64,000 nt of DNA from Nocardia iowensis (GTDB lineage: Bacteria; Actinomycetota; Actinomycetes; Mycobacteriales; Mycobacteriaceae), in assembly GCF_019222765.1 (NCBI RefSeq), contig NZ_CP078145.1:3968001-4032000 (forward strand), given 5' to 3'. Under the pieces are notes generated by a model. It worked only from the letters and a program-made list of their open reading frames with translations, did not search any database and was not told the origin of the DNA. Each line of letters opens with the position of its first letter. Position 1 is the stretch's first letter. The position numbers and the translations under genes were made by a program. This document shows positions 17,358 through 25,895 of the stretch, piece after piece.

Positions 17358-18818
17358 ATGGGCAGCGCGCAAACGGGTAGACGGAACAAGGCAGTGGTCA
17401 TCGGCGGTGGTATCGCCGGATTGCTCACGGCGCGAGTACTTTCCGAGCACTACGGCAAGGTGGTAGTACTCGACCGCGACGTCGCACCGGCGGCGGGGGT
17501 GCGGCGTCGCGGCGTCCCGCAGTCGTTCCACCTGCATCAGATGCTGCCCCGCGGCGAACTGATCCTCGAACAGCTATTTCCCGGGTTCCTCGACGATGTC
17601 TTGCGGCTCGGCGCTTTTCCGCTCACGGATGCGGTGCTGAACTGGACCAATCGCTACGGGAAGATGCTGATGCCCGGCCCGGAGCAGGGCGCGTTCTACA
17701 GCCGAGGACTGGTCGAGCAGGTGATTCGCCGGCGTGTGGAGTCGATTGCCAACGTGCACTTCGACTATGCGCGCACCGTTGTCGATCTGTGTGCCACGGA
17801 TGACCGCGCAAGGATCACGGGTGTCCGCTCTCGGCACAGCAGTCGGCCCGAATCCGGGACGACCATGTCGGCGGACCTCGTCGTGGACGCGAGCGGCCGT
17901 TCTTCCAAACTGCCGCAATGGCTTTCCGTGCTCGGCTACGCAACGCCACCGGATGAGGTCGTCACGTCCGGGATCGGGTACAGCACCCGCTACTACCGCG
18001 TGCCGGATGCGAAAAAGAATGCGCTGGCGCTGCTGGTGATCGAAAATGACTACACCGCGGGGATTCCGGCGGGCGGGGTGTTGAAGCGCATCGAGGGTGA
18101 TGTCTGGAGTGTGTGCCTGTCGGGGATCGGCGGTCTATATCCACCGACCGATGCCGCTGGGTTCGATCTGGGCTTGACCCAACTGATCAGTCCGGCAATT
18201 GCCGAGGCACTGCGGGACGCGGAACCGCTGACCACTCCCCGTGGCTTTCGCATCCCGATCTGCGTCCGGCGCCATTACGAGCAGATGGAGCAGTGGCCCG
18301 CCGGGCTGCTGGTGCTGGGCGACGCGCTGTCCACGGTGGACCCGATCTACGGCCAAGGCATGACGGTAGCGGCGATCCAGGCCGAGAACATCGCCACCTG
18401 CTTGCGCGAACAGGACGGGCCGGACTTCGAGCGGGACGCGCTCCGGCGGTTACAGCGCGCCTCCTACCCGGCCTGGTGGCTCAGCGCACTCGAAGACCTG
18501 CGCTGGCCCGGCGTCGAGCACACCGGCGGCCGTCCCTTCAGACATGTCGGGTTGCTGCACAAGTACTTCGACCTCGCCGTGGAGCGGATGACCCGGCAGT
18601 TCACCGGCCCTGGAGCAGTACCCGATCCGACTTTCCTCAGCTACTTCGCCATGACGGGACTGCTCGTCGCGCCGGGCGTGGTCGTCAACGGCACCATGCT
18701 CGATGCGCTGCTGGACGGTGCGAGCACCGAGGCGGCGCAGGCGATACGCGAAGAGATCCGCGCACACGGCGAGCCGATCTCGACCGTATTGGCCGACGCG
18801 GTTCCCGCCGGCGGGTAG
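17358..18818 (+). CDS. FAD-dependent monooxygenase/hydroxylase
   Basis: 486 aa. The FAD motif AVVIGGGIAGLLTARVLSEH is at residues 12-31, VVDASGRSSKLPQW is the mid-protein DG-like motif, and LVLGDALSTVDPIYGQGMTVAAIQAENIA is the GD motif contacting FAD ribityl. This is the UbiH/aromatic hydroxylase-like group common in Nocardia and Streptomyces, some members of which act as hydroxylases or epoxidases in secondary metabolism. No pathway neighbours are present, so the substrate cannot be inferred. It lies 60 bases after the kinase stop and could share its transcript. Confidence 0.88.
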   Translation: MGSAQTGRRNKAVVIGGGIAGLLTARVLSEHYGKVVVLDRDVAPAAGVRRRGVPQSFHLHQMLPRGELILEQLFPGFLDDVLRLGAFPLTDAVLNWTNRYGKMLMPGPEQGAFYSRGLVEQVIRRRVESIANVHFDYARTVVDLCATDDRARITGVRSRHSSRPESGTTMSADLVVDASGRSSKLPQWLSVLGYATPPDEVVTSGIGYSTRYYRVPDAKKNALALLVIENDYTAGIPAGGVLKRIEGDVWSVCLSGIGGLYPPTDAAGFDLGLTQLISPAIAEALRDAEPLTTPRGFRIPICVRRHYEQMEQWPAGLLVLGDALSTVDPIYGQGMTVAAIQAENIATCLREQDGPDFERDALRRLQRASYPAWWLSALEDLRWPGVEHTGGRPFRHVGLLHKYFDLAVERMTRQFTGPGAVPDPTFLSYFAMTGLLVAPGVVVNGTMLDALLDGASTEAAQAIREEIRAHGEPISTVLADAVPAGG

Positions 18819-18934
18819 CGTACGCCCCCTAATTTGCCGCTGGCGTGCTCGGCTCGGAAGGAGAAGCATAGGCGTGCGGGAACGGCGCGCCGGGCCGCCT
18901 CCGCCATTGCTCGGCCACGAGATGGGAGCGGATT

Positions 18935-19783
18935 GTGCAGGAAGCCACCGATACCACCGACGCGCCGCCGGGTGCGTCCGAACTCGCGGAGTCCTATACC
19001 TGGGAGGTGATCCACGACGGCGCGACCGTCGAGTCGGGGGAGAACCGCCTAGGGGAATCGCATCCATTGACCGGCAGCACCGCGAGCCAGCACTATGAGA
19101 TCGCCTGCGGGGTGTTCGAGCAGGCGTGCGACAGGGCGGTGGAGGAGCACCGCTACGAGGTGATGCTGGCGCGGGTCGAAGATCGGCCGGAACCGCGGCC
19201 GGTCACCGTCGTCTCGGTGATTCTGCGCTATTCCGACGGCAGTGTGGCGATATCGATGACGGCGCATCCGCGGCACCGGCCGATCACCGAAAAGGACATG
19301 ATCGAGTACCGCGAATACCTCGAATGGGCCGAGGAAGACCACCGGCGCTACCTCGAGCGGAAGGCATTGGACGACGAAAGTGTCGCGCTGCCATGGGAAT
19401 CCACCGAGGAGGAGGAGTGGCTGCCCGAGGAAACGATCGACCGGGCCGACCCGAGGCTGGCCCGCATCACCGACCTGGAGGGCGAGGCCGCCGACATCCG
19501 CGCCGAAGTCTTCGACCCGGACCATTGCCGCGAACTCCAGTTCCGGGCGGAACAGAAGCTGCGCGAGGCGCAGGCCGCCGCGGCGGAGGCGGCGCAGAGC
19601 GTTGACGAAGCCGCCCTCGACGCCGCCGAACGCGAGGTCACCCGCCGTACCGAACGCGTCACCCGCTGGGCCACCCTGCTCGCCGAAACCACCGCCGCCT
19701 ACCTACAGGCCGGGGCACTCGACGCCGAAGCGGCACGGTTACGCCGCGCGCTGCAGACCGAGGTGCAGTCGATCGACGACTAG
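18935..19783 (+). CDS. hypothetical acidic protein with C-terminal coiled coil
   Basis: 282 aa from GTG 18935, with GGGAG 8 bases upstream. I do not recognise the family. Residues 1-130 contain a compact segment with YEVMLARVED and VTVVSVILRYSDGSVAISMTAHP that looks like a small alpha/beta fold. An acidic stretch (STEEEEWLPEETIDRADP) follows, and then about 90 residues of Ala/Glu/Arg heptad-like sequence predicted to form a long helical coiled coil. No signal peptide or membrane segment. It is soluble, possibly a scaffolding or DNA-associated protein. It converges on the RNHCP pair across a strong terminator. Confidence 0.7.
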   Translation: MQEATDTTDAPPGASELAESYTWEVIHDGATVESGENRLGESHPLTGSTASQHYEIACGVFEQACDRAVEEHRYEVMLARVEDRPEPRPVTVVSVILRYSDGSVAISMTAHPRHRPITEKDMIEYREYLEWAEEDHRRYLERKALDDESVALPWESTEEEEWLPEETIDRADPRLARITDLEGEAADIRAEVFDPDHCRELQFRAEQKLREAQAAAAEAAQSVDEAALDAAEREVTRRTERVTRWATLLAETTAAYLQAGALDAEAARLRRALQTEVQSIDD

Positions 19784-19818
19784 CCGGTGTCTACCGTGCG
19801 TTCTCCGGTAGACACCGG
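19784..19818. terminator. bidirectional terminator hairpin
   Basis: CCGGTGTCTACCG (19784-19796) and CGGTAGACACCGG (19806-19818) form a perfect 13-bp stem with a 9-base loop. It begins immediately after the stop of the coiled-coil gene and lies 6 bases from the stop of the convergent RNHCP gene, so it can serve both. Confidence 0.75.
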
Positions 19819-19824
19819 GCCAGC

Positions 19825-20235
19825 TCACAACGAAAGCAGCGCGCGCCGACCGATGCGCGGATCGGCCAACGGGCGCAACGCGATCCGCATCAGGGCAAGT
19901 GCGTTGTCGTCGCCTGCGATGCGGTTCGCCTTCACCGATCCACACGCGAGGCATTGATGCACCAGTAGCCATTCGCCGTCGTCGCGTGCGGACATGCTCA
20001 CCGCGACCATCCGTCCACGACACGTTTCGGCCCGGTCGCCGGGGACGCGTCGGTCCACGTGGCGGCTGGCCAGACAGTGCGGGCAATGGTTGCGGTGGGC
20101 GGTGCCCGGTGCGCTGGTCGGCACGTCCATCCGGCATCCGACGCAGCGGAATGCGTCGCCGGATTCGCCTGCGCGCCCGTGCAATACGTCCTTGGCGCGC
20201 TGGGGGCGGCGCGCCGCCGGTTTTCTCCGTGGCAT
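19825..20235 (-). CDS. RNHCP-domain zinc-ribbon protein, copy 2
   Basis: 136 aa. It carries the defining RNHCPHCLASRHVD string and three CxxC pairs (FRCVGCRM, NHCPHC, HQCLACGS), enough for two zinc-binding sites. It ends with NRIAGDDNALALMRIALRPLADP, matching the ending of the neighbouring paralogue. The basic N-terminus (PRRKPAARRPQRAKD) could contact nucleic acid. RNHCP proteins are small actinobacterial proteins of unknown function, often encoded near ribosomal protein genes; no such genes are here. Only 10 bases separate it from the upstream paralogue, so both are on one transcript. Confidence 0.85.
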   Translation of the reverse strand: MPRRKPAARRPQRAKDVLHGRAGESGDAFRCVGCRMDVPTSAPGTAHRNHCPHCLASRHVDRRVPGDRAETCRGRMVAVSMSARDDGEWLLVHQCLACGSVKANRIAGDDNALALMRIALRPLADPRIGRRALLSL

Positions 20236-20245
20236 GTCGCACCCC

Positions 20246-20623
20246 CTACAGGTCGCCGAAAACTTCGAGCGGGAACGGTGGTTCGGCGAGCGGACGGACC
20301 GCCATCCGCATCAGGATGAGCTGGTTGTCGTCGCCGCACAGGGGGTGCAGCGCCAGTTCCTGACAGCGGGTGCAGCGATGTACCACGGCCCATTCGCCGG
20401 TGCGCAGCACGGCGATCGACAGCGGCGCCATCCTGGCTCGGCAGTCGGAGGTGCCACCCTCGACATGGTCGTGGGTGTGCCGCGAGTTCAGGCAGCTCGG
20501 GCAGTGGTTGCGCCAGCTGTTGTCGGGCGCGAGCGTCGCGACGACGAGGCCGCAGCGGACGCAGGTGAAGGTGTCGGTACGCAGCGAAGCGCTGGGACCG
20601 TGTGGAGAGGTGTTGTCTGACAC
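20246..20623 (-). CDS. RNHCP-domain zinc-ribbon protein, copy 1
   Basis: 125 aa from GTG 20623, with AAAGGAG 7 bases upstream. It has FTCVRCGLVV, WRNHCPSCLNSRHTHD and VHRCTRCQ, giving the same six-Cys arrangement as the downstream copy. It shares GDDNQLILMRMAVRPLAEPPFPLE at the end but lacks the basic N-terminal extension. It is the first gene of a two-gene operon of diverged paralogues. Zinc binding is a strong inference from the Cys pairs; the molecular role is unknown. I looked for a Zur-like box upstream and did not find one. Confidence 0.85.
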   Translation of the reverse strand: MSDNTSPHGPSASLRTDTFTCVRCGLVVATLAPDNSWRNHCPSCLNSRHTHDHVEGGTSDCRARMAPLSIAVLRTGEWAVVHRCTRCQELALHPLCGDDNQLILMRMAVRPLAEPPFPLEVFGDL

Positions 20624-20837
20624 CCGGATACTCCTTTGCTGAGGGCTGAATGCGTAAACAGCAGGAGCAGGCCGAGCGCGCCTCGAAGGTAGTTAGCGGC
20701 GGTTGGCTGTGCGGGCGTGGGCGAAACCGGTGCGGCTCGACTCCACGCGGTGAGGCGCGCGCGGCGCGGTCCGGGTCATAAACACTCTTTCTTCCGTGGG
20801 CTCGTGGCCCGGCTCAGCCGATATCTCGGGCGCATCA

Positions 20838-22115
20838 TCAGCGCGGCGGCAACCGTAGCAACGCGGACTCGTCGGCCGCCACTGATTTCCGTGGGCGATA
20901 GTTCCGTAGCACGAGCGTCAGGCTGCCCGCCGCGATGAGTGCCGCGACGGTGAACATGGCGGGGTAGCCGAAGCCCACGTGCTGGTGCAGGAAGGACAGC
21001 AGGGCGGGCACACCGAAGCCGAGGTAGCTGACCGAGTAGAAGACCGCGGTCAGTCCCGCCAGGTCGTCGGGGCGAGCGATTCGTTCGATCTCTTGGAGCC
21101 CGGCGACCAGTCCGATGCCGTAGCCAGCGCCGAGGATGACGGCCGTAGCCAGTGTTGCCCACAGGGTCAGCGCGCCGGAAGCCCAAGCGGCCGTGACCAT
21201 TCCGCACGTGACGAAAACCAGCGAGACGACGGCCGCGCGGGCCGTGCCCGGCTTGTCGATCCGCCTCGCCACGGACTGGATCGCGAAACCACAGCTCAGG
21301 GTGATCACGCCGACGAGTGCCGAGAACGCGATCGGCGCACCGTGGATGTGCGGCGCCATCAGGGTCGGCATGACCGCGTAAGCCGTTCCGGCGGAGGTGA
21401 ACAACCACAGCGCGACCGGCAGCGCCACGCACCGGAATCTGCGGTGCGCCGCTGCGGGAACTTTCAGGTCATCCCGCAACCGGCCCGGATTCGCTTGGGG
21501 GAGAATGGTTTCCGGTGCTCGTGCGACCCACGCGGTGGCGGCCAGGCAGAGCGTCACATTGATCAGATAGGCCAGCGAATTCGGCCACGGCGCCCACTGT
21601 GCCAGTACCCCTGCCGATCCCGCGCCGACCGCGAAGCCGCCGGTGAGGCTCATCGCCGAGCGTCGTGCCCCGGTGCCGCCGGGTAGCGCCGGTCCGAACG
21701 GCGGTTGCGCTAGTTCCTTGAGCCAGCTGCTGCCGACGGCCATCGCCAGTCCGAGCGCGACGCCACACAGGACCCGCCCGGCGGACAGCACCGGCACCGA
21801 CGCGGATCCGAAAGCCAGCAGTAGTGAGCCGGTGGCACTGATCAGTGGGGCCGGGCGCAGCAAGGTGCGGCGGCCGTACCGGTCCGACAGCGGGCCGCCG
21901 ATCAGCAGCGCGGGCACGATGCCGAGAACGTAGTAGAACAGCAGCAGATCCACCGTGGTCGCGGGCAGGCCGTGGTTCTTGTACATCACCAGCAGCGGGG
22001 TGAATTCGTTTCCGCCCCATGCGATCGCGAACATCGCGGCGGCGACACCCCACCATCGTTTCGACGCGACTCCGGCGGGTGCGGACCGGACCGAGGTGGT
22101 CGACGTCGTCATCAC
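20838..22115 (-). CDS. MFS transporter
   Basis: 425 aa with 12 hydrophobic segments. The signature loop GGPLSDRYGRRTLLRP between helices 2 and 3 is the MFS motif A, and a large basic loop (ILPQANPGRLRDDLKVPAAAHRRF) follows helix 6. The start codon pair ATGATG overlaps the stop of the GntR gene, so the regulator and transporter are co-translated. It is probably a drug or metabolite exporter or an organic acid importer; the substrate is not deducible. The local regulator is presumably the FCD-type GntR protein upstream. Confidence 0.88.
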   Translation of the reverse strand: MMTTSTTSVRSAPAGVASKRWWGVAAAMFAIAWGGNEFTPLLVMYKNHGLPATTVDLLLFYYVLGIVPALLIGGPLSDRYGRRTLLRPAPLISATGSLLLAFGSASVPVLSAGRVLCGVALGLAMAVGSSWLKELAQPPFGPALPGGTGARRSAMSLTGGFAVGAGSAGVLAQWAPWPNSLAYLINVTLCLAATAWVARAPETILPQANPGRLRDDLKVPAAAHRRFRCVALPVALWLFTSAGTAYAVMPTLMAPHIHGAPIAFSALVGVITLSCGFAIQSVARRIDKPGTARAAVVSLVFVTCGMVTAAWASGALTLWATLATAVILGAGYGIGLVAGLQEIERIARPDDLAGLTAVFYSVSYLGFGVPALLSFLHQHVGFGYPAMFTVAALIAAGSLTLVLRNYRPRKSVAADESALLRLPPR

Positions 22116-22753
22116 AGCCCCCGCAATTCCAGCTGGTGCACGCCGGAGAGGTGCTCAGCCAGTGCGGTGGCGAAGCGGTCCACCTCGCCGGCCTCGATCA
22201 GACCGGCGAGATGCGCGTGCTGTTCGATGATGCGGTCGATGTCGATCGGGCCGCGGCGCAGCGCGACGCTGTTCATCCGGCGTTGGCGCTCGCGCAGCGA
22301 GTCATAGAAGCTCGCGAGCAGCGGGTTGCCCGCCGCGATCACGTATGAGCGGTGAAAGTCGGTGTCCACCAAGGCGAATTGATCGAGATCTCCGGCCGCG
22401 GCGAGTTCGCGTTGCCGATCGAGCGACGCGCGGAACAGCGAGGTCAATGCCGTGCGATCGGTCGAGGCCAGGGCTCGCACCGCCGCCGCCTCCACCACAT
22501 AGCGGGCGTACGCGACGTGCTCGGCCTCGTCCGGCGGGATCGGCACCACCAGCGCGCCGCGCTTCGGGTAGAGCTTCATCCACCCCTCGGTCTCCAGCCG
22601 CAGGAACGCCTCGCGCACCGGGGTCCGTGACGTACCGAGGTCGGCGGCGATCTCACCCTCGCTGATCAGCTCGCCACCCGACAACGTGCCGGTGAGGATG
22701 CGTTCCTTCACCTCGCGGTAGGCGTGCTCAGCTGATGAATACGTCTTAGACAC
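22112..22753 (-). CDS. GntR-family regulator (FadR/FCD subgroup)
   Basis: 213 aa. The N-terminal winged helix (about 7-75) has AYREVKERILTGTLSGGELISEGEIAADLGTSRTPVREAFLRLETEGWMKLYPKRGALV, the classic GntR HTH and wing. The all-helical C-terminal FCD ligand domain (about 90-205) contains DTDFHRSYVIAAGNPLL, whose Asp and His often bind a metal plus carboxylate ligand. It is coupled to the MFS transporter gene by overlap (TGATG). It likely represses this operon and responds to a small organic acid or similar ligand. Confidence 0.9.
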   Translation of the reverse strand: MSKTYSSAEHAYREVKERILTGTLSGGELISEGEIAADLGTSRTPVREAFLRLETEGWMKLYPKRGALVVPIPPDEAEHVAYARYVVEAAAVRALASTDRTALTSLFRASLDRQRELAAAGDLDQFALVDTDFHRSYVIAAGNPLLASFYDSLRERQRRMNSVALRRGPIDIDRIIEQHAHLAGLIEAGEVDRFATALAEHLSGVHQLELRGL

Positions 22754-22938
22754 AAGTTGTATCTTAGGCAGGGGCGAGAGCTAACCGACTGTGAGGTTTG
22801 TTACTGCGGGTAGTTGGCTGATCAGTAATATCTGCCGTCTGATCGGCGACTCGGCCGACACGGGCTGGGTGGACCGTCGAAGACCTACCGAGGGCCGTCG
22901 TTCGCTCACCTCGGATAGCAGCAAGGACGGTAGGAATC

Positions 22939-23943
22939 GTGTTGCTCGGTCGCTCATACGTTGCCGCATGCCGGTATGCCGCCAGTCTTGTCGTCGCGGT
23001 CGCGCTGGCACTGGTATCCGTCTCCTTCGCGCCCACCGCACAGGCGCAGGAGCAGGCCGTGATCGACCACATCACGCAGAAGACGGCGCGCTGGGAAGAG
23101 ATCTACGTGCAATCGCCCGCGATGGGGCGAGTGGTGCAACTCGATGTCCTGCTACCGACGGACCAAACCGCGCCCCATCCCACCTTGTATCTGCTCGACG
23201 GTGACGGCGCCACCGACGACGAGGGGCAGAGCACCTGGACCCGCAAGACCGATATCGTGCAGTTCTTTTCCGACAAGCCGGTCAATGTGGTGATGCCGGT
23301 CGGCGGGCCGGGCGCCTTCTACACCGACTGGCTGCGCGACGATCCCAAGCTCGGGCACAACATGTGGGAAACGTTTCTGACCCGAGAACTTCCGCCGCTC
23401 ATCGATGAGGCGCTGCACGGCAACGGCCGCAACGCGATAGCCGGAGAGTCGATGGGCGCGCAAGCCGCCGCGACGCTGGCGGTGCGCAATCCGTCGCTGT
23501 ACCAGGCGATGGCTTCCTACAGCGGTTGCCTGATCTCCAGCAAACTCGACCAGGCCACGGTGCGCTCGGCGGTGACCGTCAAGGGTGGCGACCCCGACAA
23601 CATGTGGGGCCCCGCCACCGATCCCGAATGGGCCGCTCACGATCCGAGCCTGCATATCGACCAACTCCGCGGCAAGCAGATCTACATCTCGACCGCCAGC
23701 GGGGTGCCCGGCCGCGTCGACTTCACCTACGACCCGACCTACAAATACCCTGACGACACCTTCGACTCGATCGTGCTCGAACTGCTCGCACACGACTGCA
23801 CCGTCGAGTTCGACGCGGACCTGCGCGCACACGACGTCCCCGCGACGGTCCGCTACACCGACTTCGGCACCCATTCGTGGCCCTACTGGCAAGACGCACT
23901 GCACGACTCCTGGGCGACCTTGAAAACCGGCCTCGGTCTCTGA
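22939..23943 (+). CDS. secreted esterase of the antigen 85/mycolyltransferase-like family
   Basis: 334 aa from GTG 22939. A signal peptide covers about residues 1-36 (ASLVVAVALALVSVSF, cleavage near AQA). The alpha/beta fold includes HPTLYLLDGDGATDDEGQSTWT, VNVVMPVGGPGAFYTDW, nucleophile elbow AGESMGAQAA, and a C-terminal HSWPYWQDAL with the catalytic His. This order is that of antigen 85 and related esterase D-type proteins in mycolic-acid bacteria, which transfer mycolates to trehalose or arabinogalactan in the envelope. Whether this one is a true mycolyltransferase or a plain esterase is open. Confidence 0.85.
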   Translation: MLLGRSYVAACRYAASLVVAVALALVSVSFAPTAQAQEQAVIDHITQKTARWEEIYVQSPAMGRVVQLDVLLPTDQTAPHPTLYLLDGDGATDDEGQSTWTRKTDIVQFFSDKPVNVVMPVGGPGAFYTDWLRDDPKLGHNMWETFLTRELPPLIDEALHGNGRNAIAGESMGAQAAATLAVRNPSLYQAMASYSGCLISSKLDQATVRSAVTVKGGDPDNMWGPATDPEWAAHDPSLHIDQLRGKQIYISTASGVPGRVDFTYDPTYKYPDDTFDSIVLELLAHDCTVEFDADLRAHDVPATVRYTDFGTHSWPYWQDALHDSWATLKTGLGL

Positions 23944-24032
23944 CCCGCAACGCCGCGGCCGAACATCTTGCGGGTTAGGCAGCCGAGAGTGGGGGCGATC
24001 TGTGGGTTCAACCGTGCAATGGTCAATTTTGA

Positions 24033-24047
24033 GAATTATCTTCAACA
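24033..24047 (+). promoter_or_regulatory. shared element upstream of ald (probable Lrp/AldR site)
   Basis: GAATTATCTTCAACA lies about 95 bases before the ald start. The same 15 bases occur upstream of the regulator gene (25861-25875). A related ATGATCTTCATAA follows at about 24066-24078. The surroundings are unusually AT-rich. Two copies at the two promoters of a regulator/target pair is the pattern expected for an Lrp-type binding site. Confidence 0.65.
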
Positions 24048-24140
24048 ATATAGACCTGATCTTGCATGATCTTCATAATTTCTTCTAGAACGGTCCACAT
24101 CATGCGGATCGACCATATCCATCGACATTCAGGAGCGCAG

Positions 24141-25247
24141 GTGAAGATCGGGGTCCCCCGGGAGGTCAAGAACCACGAGTATCGGGTCGCGATTACCCCG
24201 GCCGGTGTGCACGAGCTCGTGTCCCGCGGGCACGAGGTGTACATCGAGGCCGGTGCCGGTCGCGGGTCGGCGTTCGAGGACGAGGCGTACACCGTCGCGG
24301 GCGCGCGGGTGCTGAACACCGCCGACGAGGTCTGGGGCACCGCGGAACTGGTGTTGAAGGTGAAAGAGCCGGTCGCCGAAGAGTATTCACGCATGCGCGA
24401 AGGTCAGGTGCTGTTCACCTACCTGCACCTCGCGGCCTCCAAGGACTGCACCGACGCGCTGCTGACCTCCGGCATCACCTCGATCGCCTACGAGACGGTC
24501 ACCGGCCGGGACGGTTCGCTGCCGCTGCTCGCTCCGATGAGCGAGGTCGCGGGCCGGCTGGCCCCGCAGGCGGGCGCGTACCACCTGATGCGCAACGGCG
24601 GCGGCCGCGGCGTGCTGATGGGCGGCGTGCCTGGCACCCCGCCCGCCAACGTCGTCGTCATCGGCGCGGGTGTGGCGGGCGGCAACGCGATCGCCATCGC
24701 GCACGGCATGCGCGCCGAGGTGACCGTCCTCGACCTGAACATCGCCCGGCTGCGCGAGATCGACGCGCAGTACAAGGGGCAGGTGCGGACCATCATGTCC
24801 AACCGGCTCGAGGTCGAAAAGGCGGTGCGCCAGGCCGATCTGGTGATCGGCGCGGTGCTGGTACCCGGTGCGAAGGCGCCGACGCTGGTCTCCAATGACC
24901 TTGTCGCGCAGATGAAGCCGGGCTCGGTGCTGGTCGATATTGCCATCGACCAGGGTGGCTGCTTCGCGGATTCGCGGCCGACCACGCACGCCGATCCGAC
25001 CTACCGGGTGCACGAGTCGGTGTTCTACTGCGTCGCCAACATGCCCGGCGCCGTGCCGTACACCTCGACCGTCGCGCTCACCAATGCCACGCTGCCGTAC
25101 GTGGTTTCGCTGGCCGAACACGGCTGGCGCGACGCGGTGGCGGCGGACAAGGGCCTGGCCGATGGCCTCAGCACGCATGGTGGTGTGCTGCTGTCCGCAT
25201 CGGTCGCGGCCGCGCACGGTTACGTCGCCGAAAGCCTGGCGGCGTAA
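24141..25247 (+). CDS. ald: alanine dehydrogenase
   Basis: 368 aa from GTG 24141, with AGGAG 5 bases upstream; an upstream in-frame ATG at 24066 lies in the promoter. MKIGVPREVKNHEYRVAITPAGVHEL is the standard N-terminus. Lys74-region LKVKEPVAEE and YLHLAA hold the pyruvate-binding Lys and catalytic His. VVVIGAGVAGGNAIAIAHGMRAEVTVLD is the NAD Rossmann segment, and DQGGCFADSRPTTHADP is also diagnostic. It interconverts L-alanine and pyruvate plus ammonia with NAD, for alanine catabolism and for redox or ammonium balance. Control is presumably by the Lrp-type gene that converges on it. Confidence 0.96.
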   Translation: MKIGVPREVKNHEYRVAITPAGVHELVSRGHEVYIEAGAGRGSAFEDEAYTVAGARVLNTADEVWGTAELVLKVKEPVAEEYSRMREGQVLFTYLHLAASKDCTDALLTSGITSIAYETVTGRDGSLPLLAPMSEVAGRLAPQAGAYHLMRNGGGRGVLMGGVPGTPPANVVVIGAGVAGGNAIAIAHGMRAEVTVLDLNIARLREIDAQYKGQVRTIMSNRLEVEKAVRQADLVIGAVLVPGAKAPTLVSNDLVAQMKPGSVLVDIAIDQGGCFADSRPTTHADPTYRVHESVFYCVANMPGAVPYTSTVALTNATLPYVVSLAEHGWRDAVAADKGLADGLSTHGGVLLSASVAAAHGYVAESLAA

Positions 25248-25258
25248 CGCGTTCGACG

Positions 25259-25288
25259 AGGGCGGTCGACCAGCGGGTCGGCCGCCCT
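25259..25288. terminator. hairpin terminator between ald and aldR
   Basis: AGGGCGGTCGACC (25259-25271) pairs with GGTCGGCCGCCCT (25276-25288), 13 bp with one G-T wobble, loop AGCG. It is located 12 bases after the ald stop and 3 bases before the convergent regulator stop, so it can end both transcripts. Confidence 0.7.
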
Positions 25289-25290
25289 TG

Positions 25291-25815
25291 TCATGTCGTG
25301 GTATTGGTCCGCGGTCGCATGTGCTCGAAGATGAGGATCGTCTCGGTCGAGGCGACGGCGGGATGCTCGCTCAGATTGTTCAGCACGAACCGGCGCAGCT
25401 CGTCGGTGTGTGAGGTGGCGACGTGGATCAGATAGTCGTCGGCGCCCGCGATGAAGTACACATTGAGCACCTCCTCGAACTCCGACATCTGCTCGCCGAA
25501 CTCGGCCAGGTGCTGACGTGCGCTGGCGCGCAGCCGCACCGCGATCATCGCTTGCAGACTCCGGCCGAGCGCGGCCGGATCGATATCGGCGTGAAACCCG
25601 CGAATGACTCCGCGTTCCACCAGTGCTCGCACCCGGCCGAGGCAGGTGGACGGCGCGATGCCCGCCGCGGCAGCGAGCGCGTTGTTCGTCATCCGACCGT
25701 CCCGTGCGAGCTGGTCGAGCAGAATCCGGTCGATATCATCGATCGGAACACCGGCGGGCGGATGGATCAGTGGTGCAGGCGAGGTCGCGCCGCCGGGTGA
25801 ATCAATCTTACGCAT
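25291..25815 (-). CDS. aldR: Lrp/AsnC-family regulator of ald
   Basis: 174 aa from ATG 25815; an in-frame ATG at 25857 would add 14 residues and lies closer to the operator. The N-terminal HTH is IDDIDRILLDQLARDGRMTNNALAAAAGIAPSTCLGRVRALVERGVIRGF. The C-terminal RAM ligand domain contains EFEEVLNVYFIAGADDYLIHVATSHTDELRRFV. Convergent to ald and sharing an identical promoter element, it is very likely the counterpart of mycobacterial AldR, which controls ald according to amino acid level. The ligand and the direction of regulation are inferred. Confidence 0.85.
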   Translation of the reverse strand: MRKIDSPGGATSPAPLIHPPAGVPIDDIDRILLDQLARDGRMTNNALAAAAGIAPSTCLGRVRALVERGVIRGFHADIDPAALGRSLQAMIAVRLRASARQHLAEFGEQMSEFEEVLNVYFIAGADDYLIHVATSHTDELRRFVLNNLSEHPAVASTETILIFEHMRPRTNTTT

Positions 25816-25860
25816 GCCCCGACCGTACAGAATCTTGTTCGTGAATCGCACGTCCATTGT

Positions 25861-25875
25861 GAATTATCTTCAACA
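25861..25875 (+). promoter_or_regulatory. second copy of the ald/aldR element
   Basis: GAATTATCTTCAACA, identical to 24033-24047 and in the same orientation, lies 46 bases upstream of the chosen aldR start. This supports autoregulation as well as control of ald. Confidence 0.65.
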
Positions 25876-25895
25876 CGATCGACTGGTTGTTGTGC

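Noticed and set aside
20624..20837. Zur box upstream of the RNHCP operon
   Set aside because: No AT-rich dyad of the actinobacterial Zur type could be found in the gap, so zinc-dependent control is not supported by sequence.
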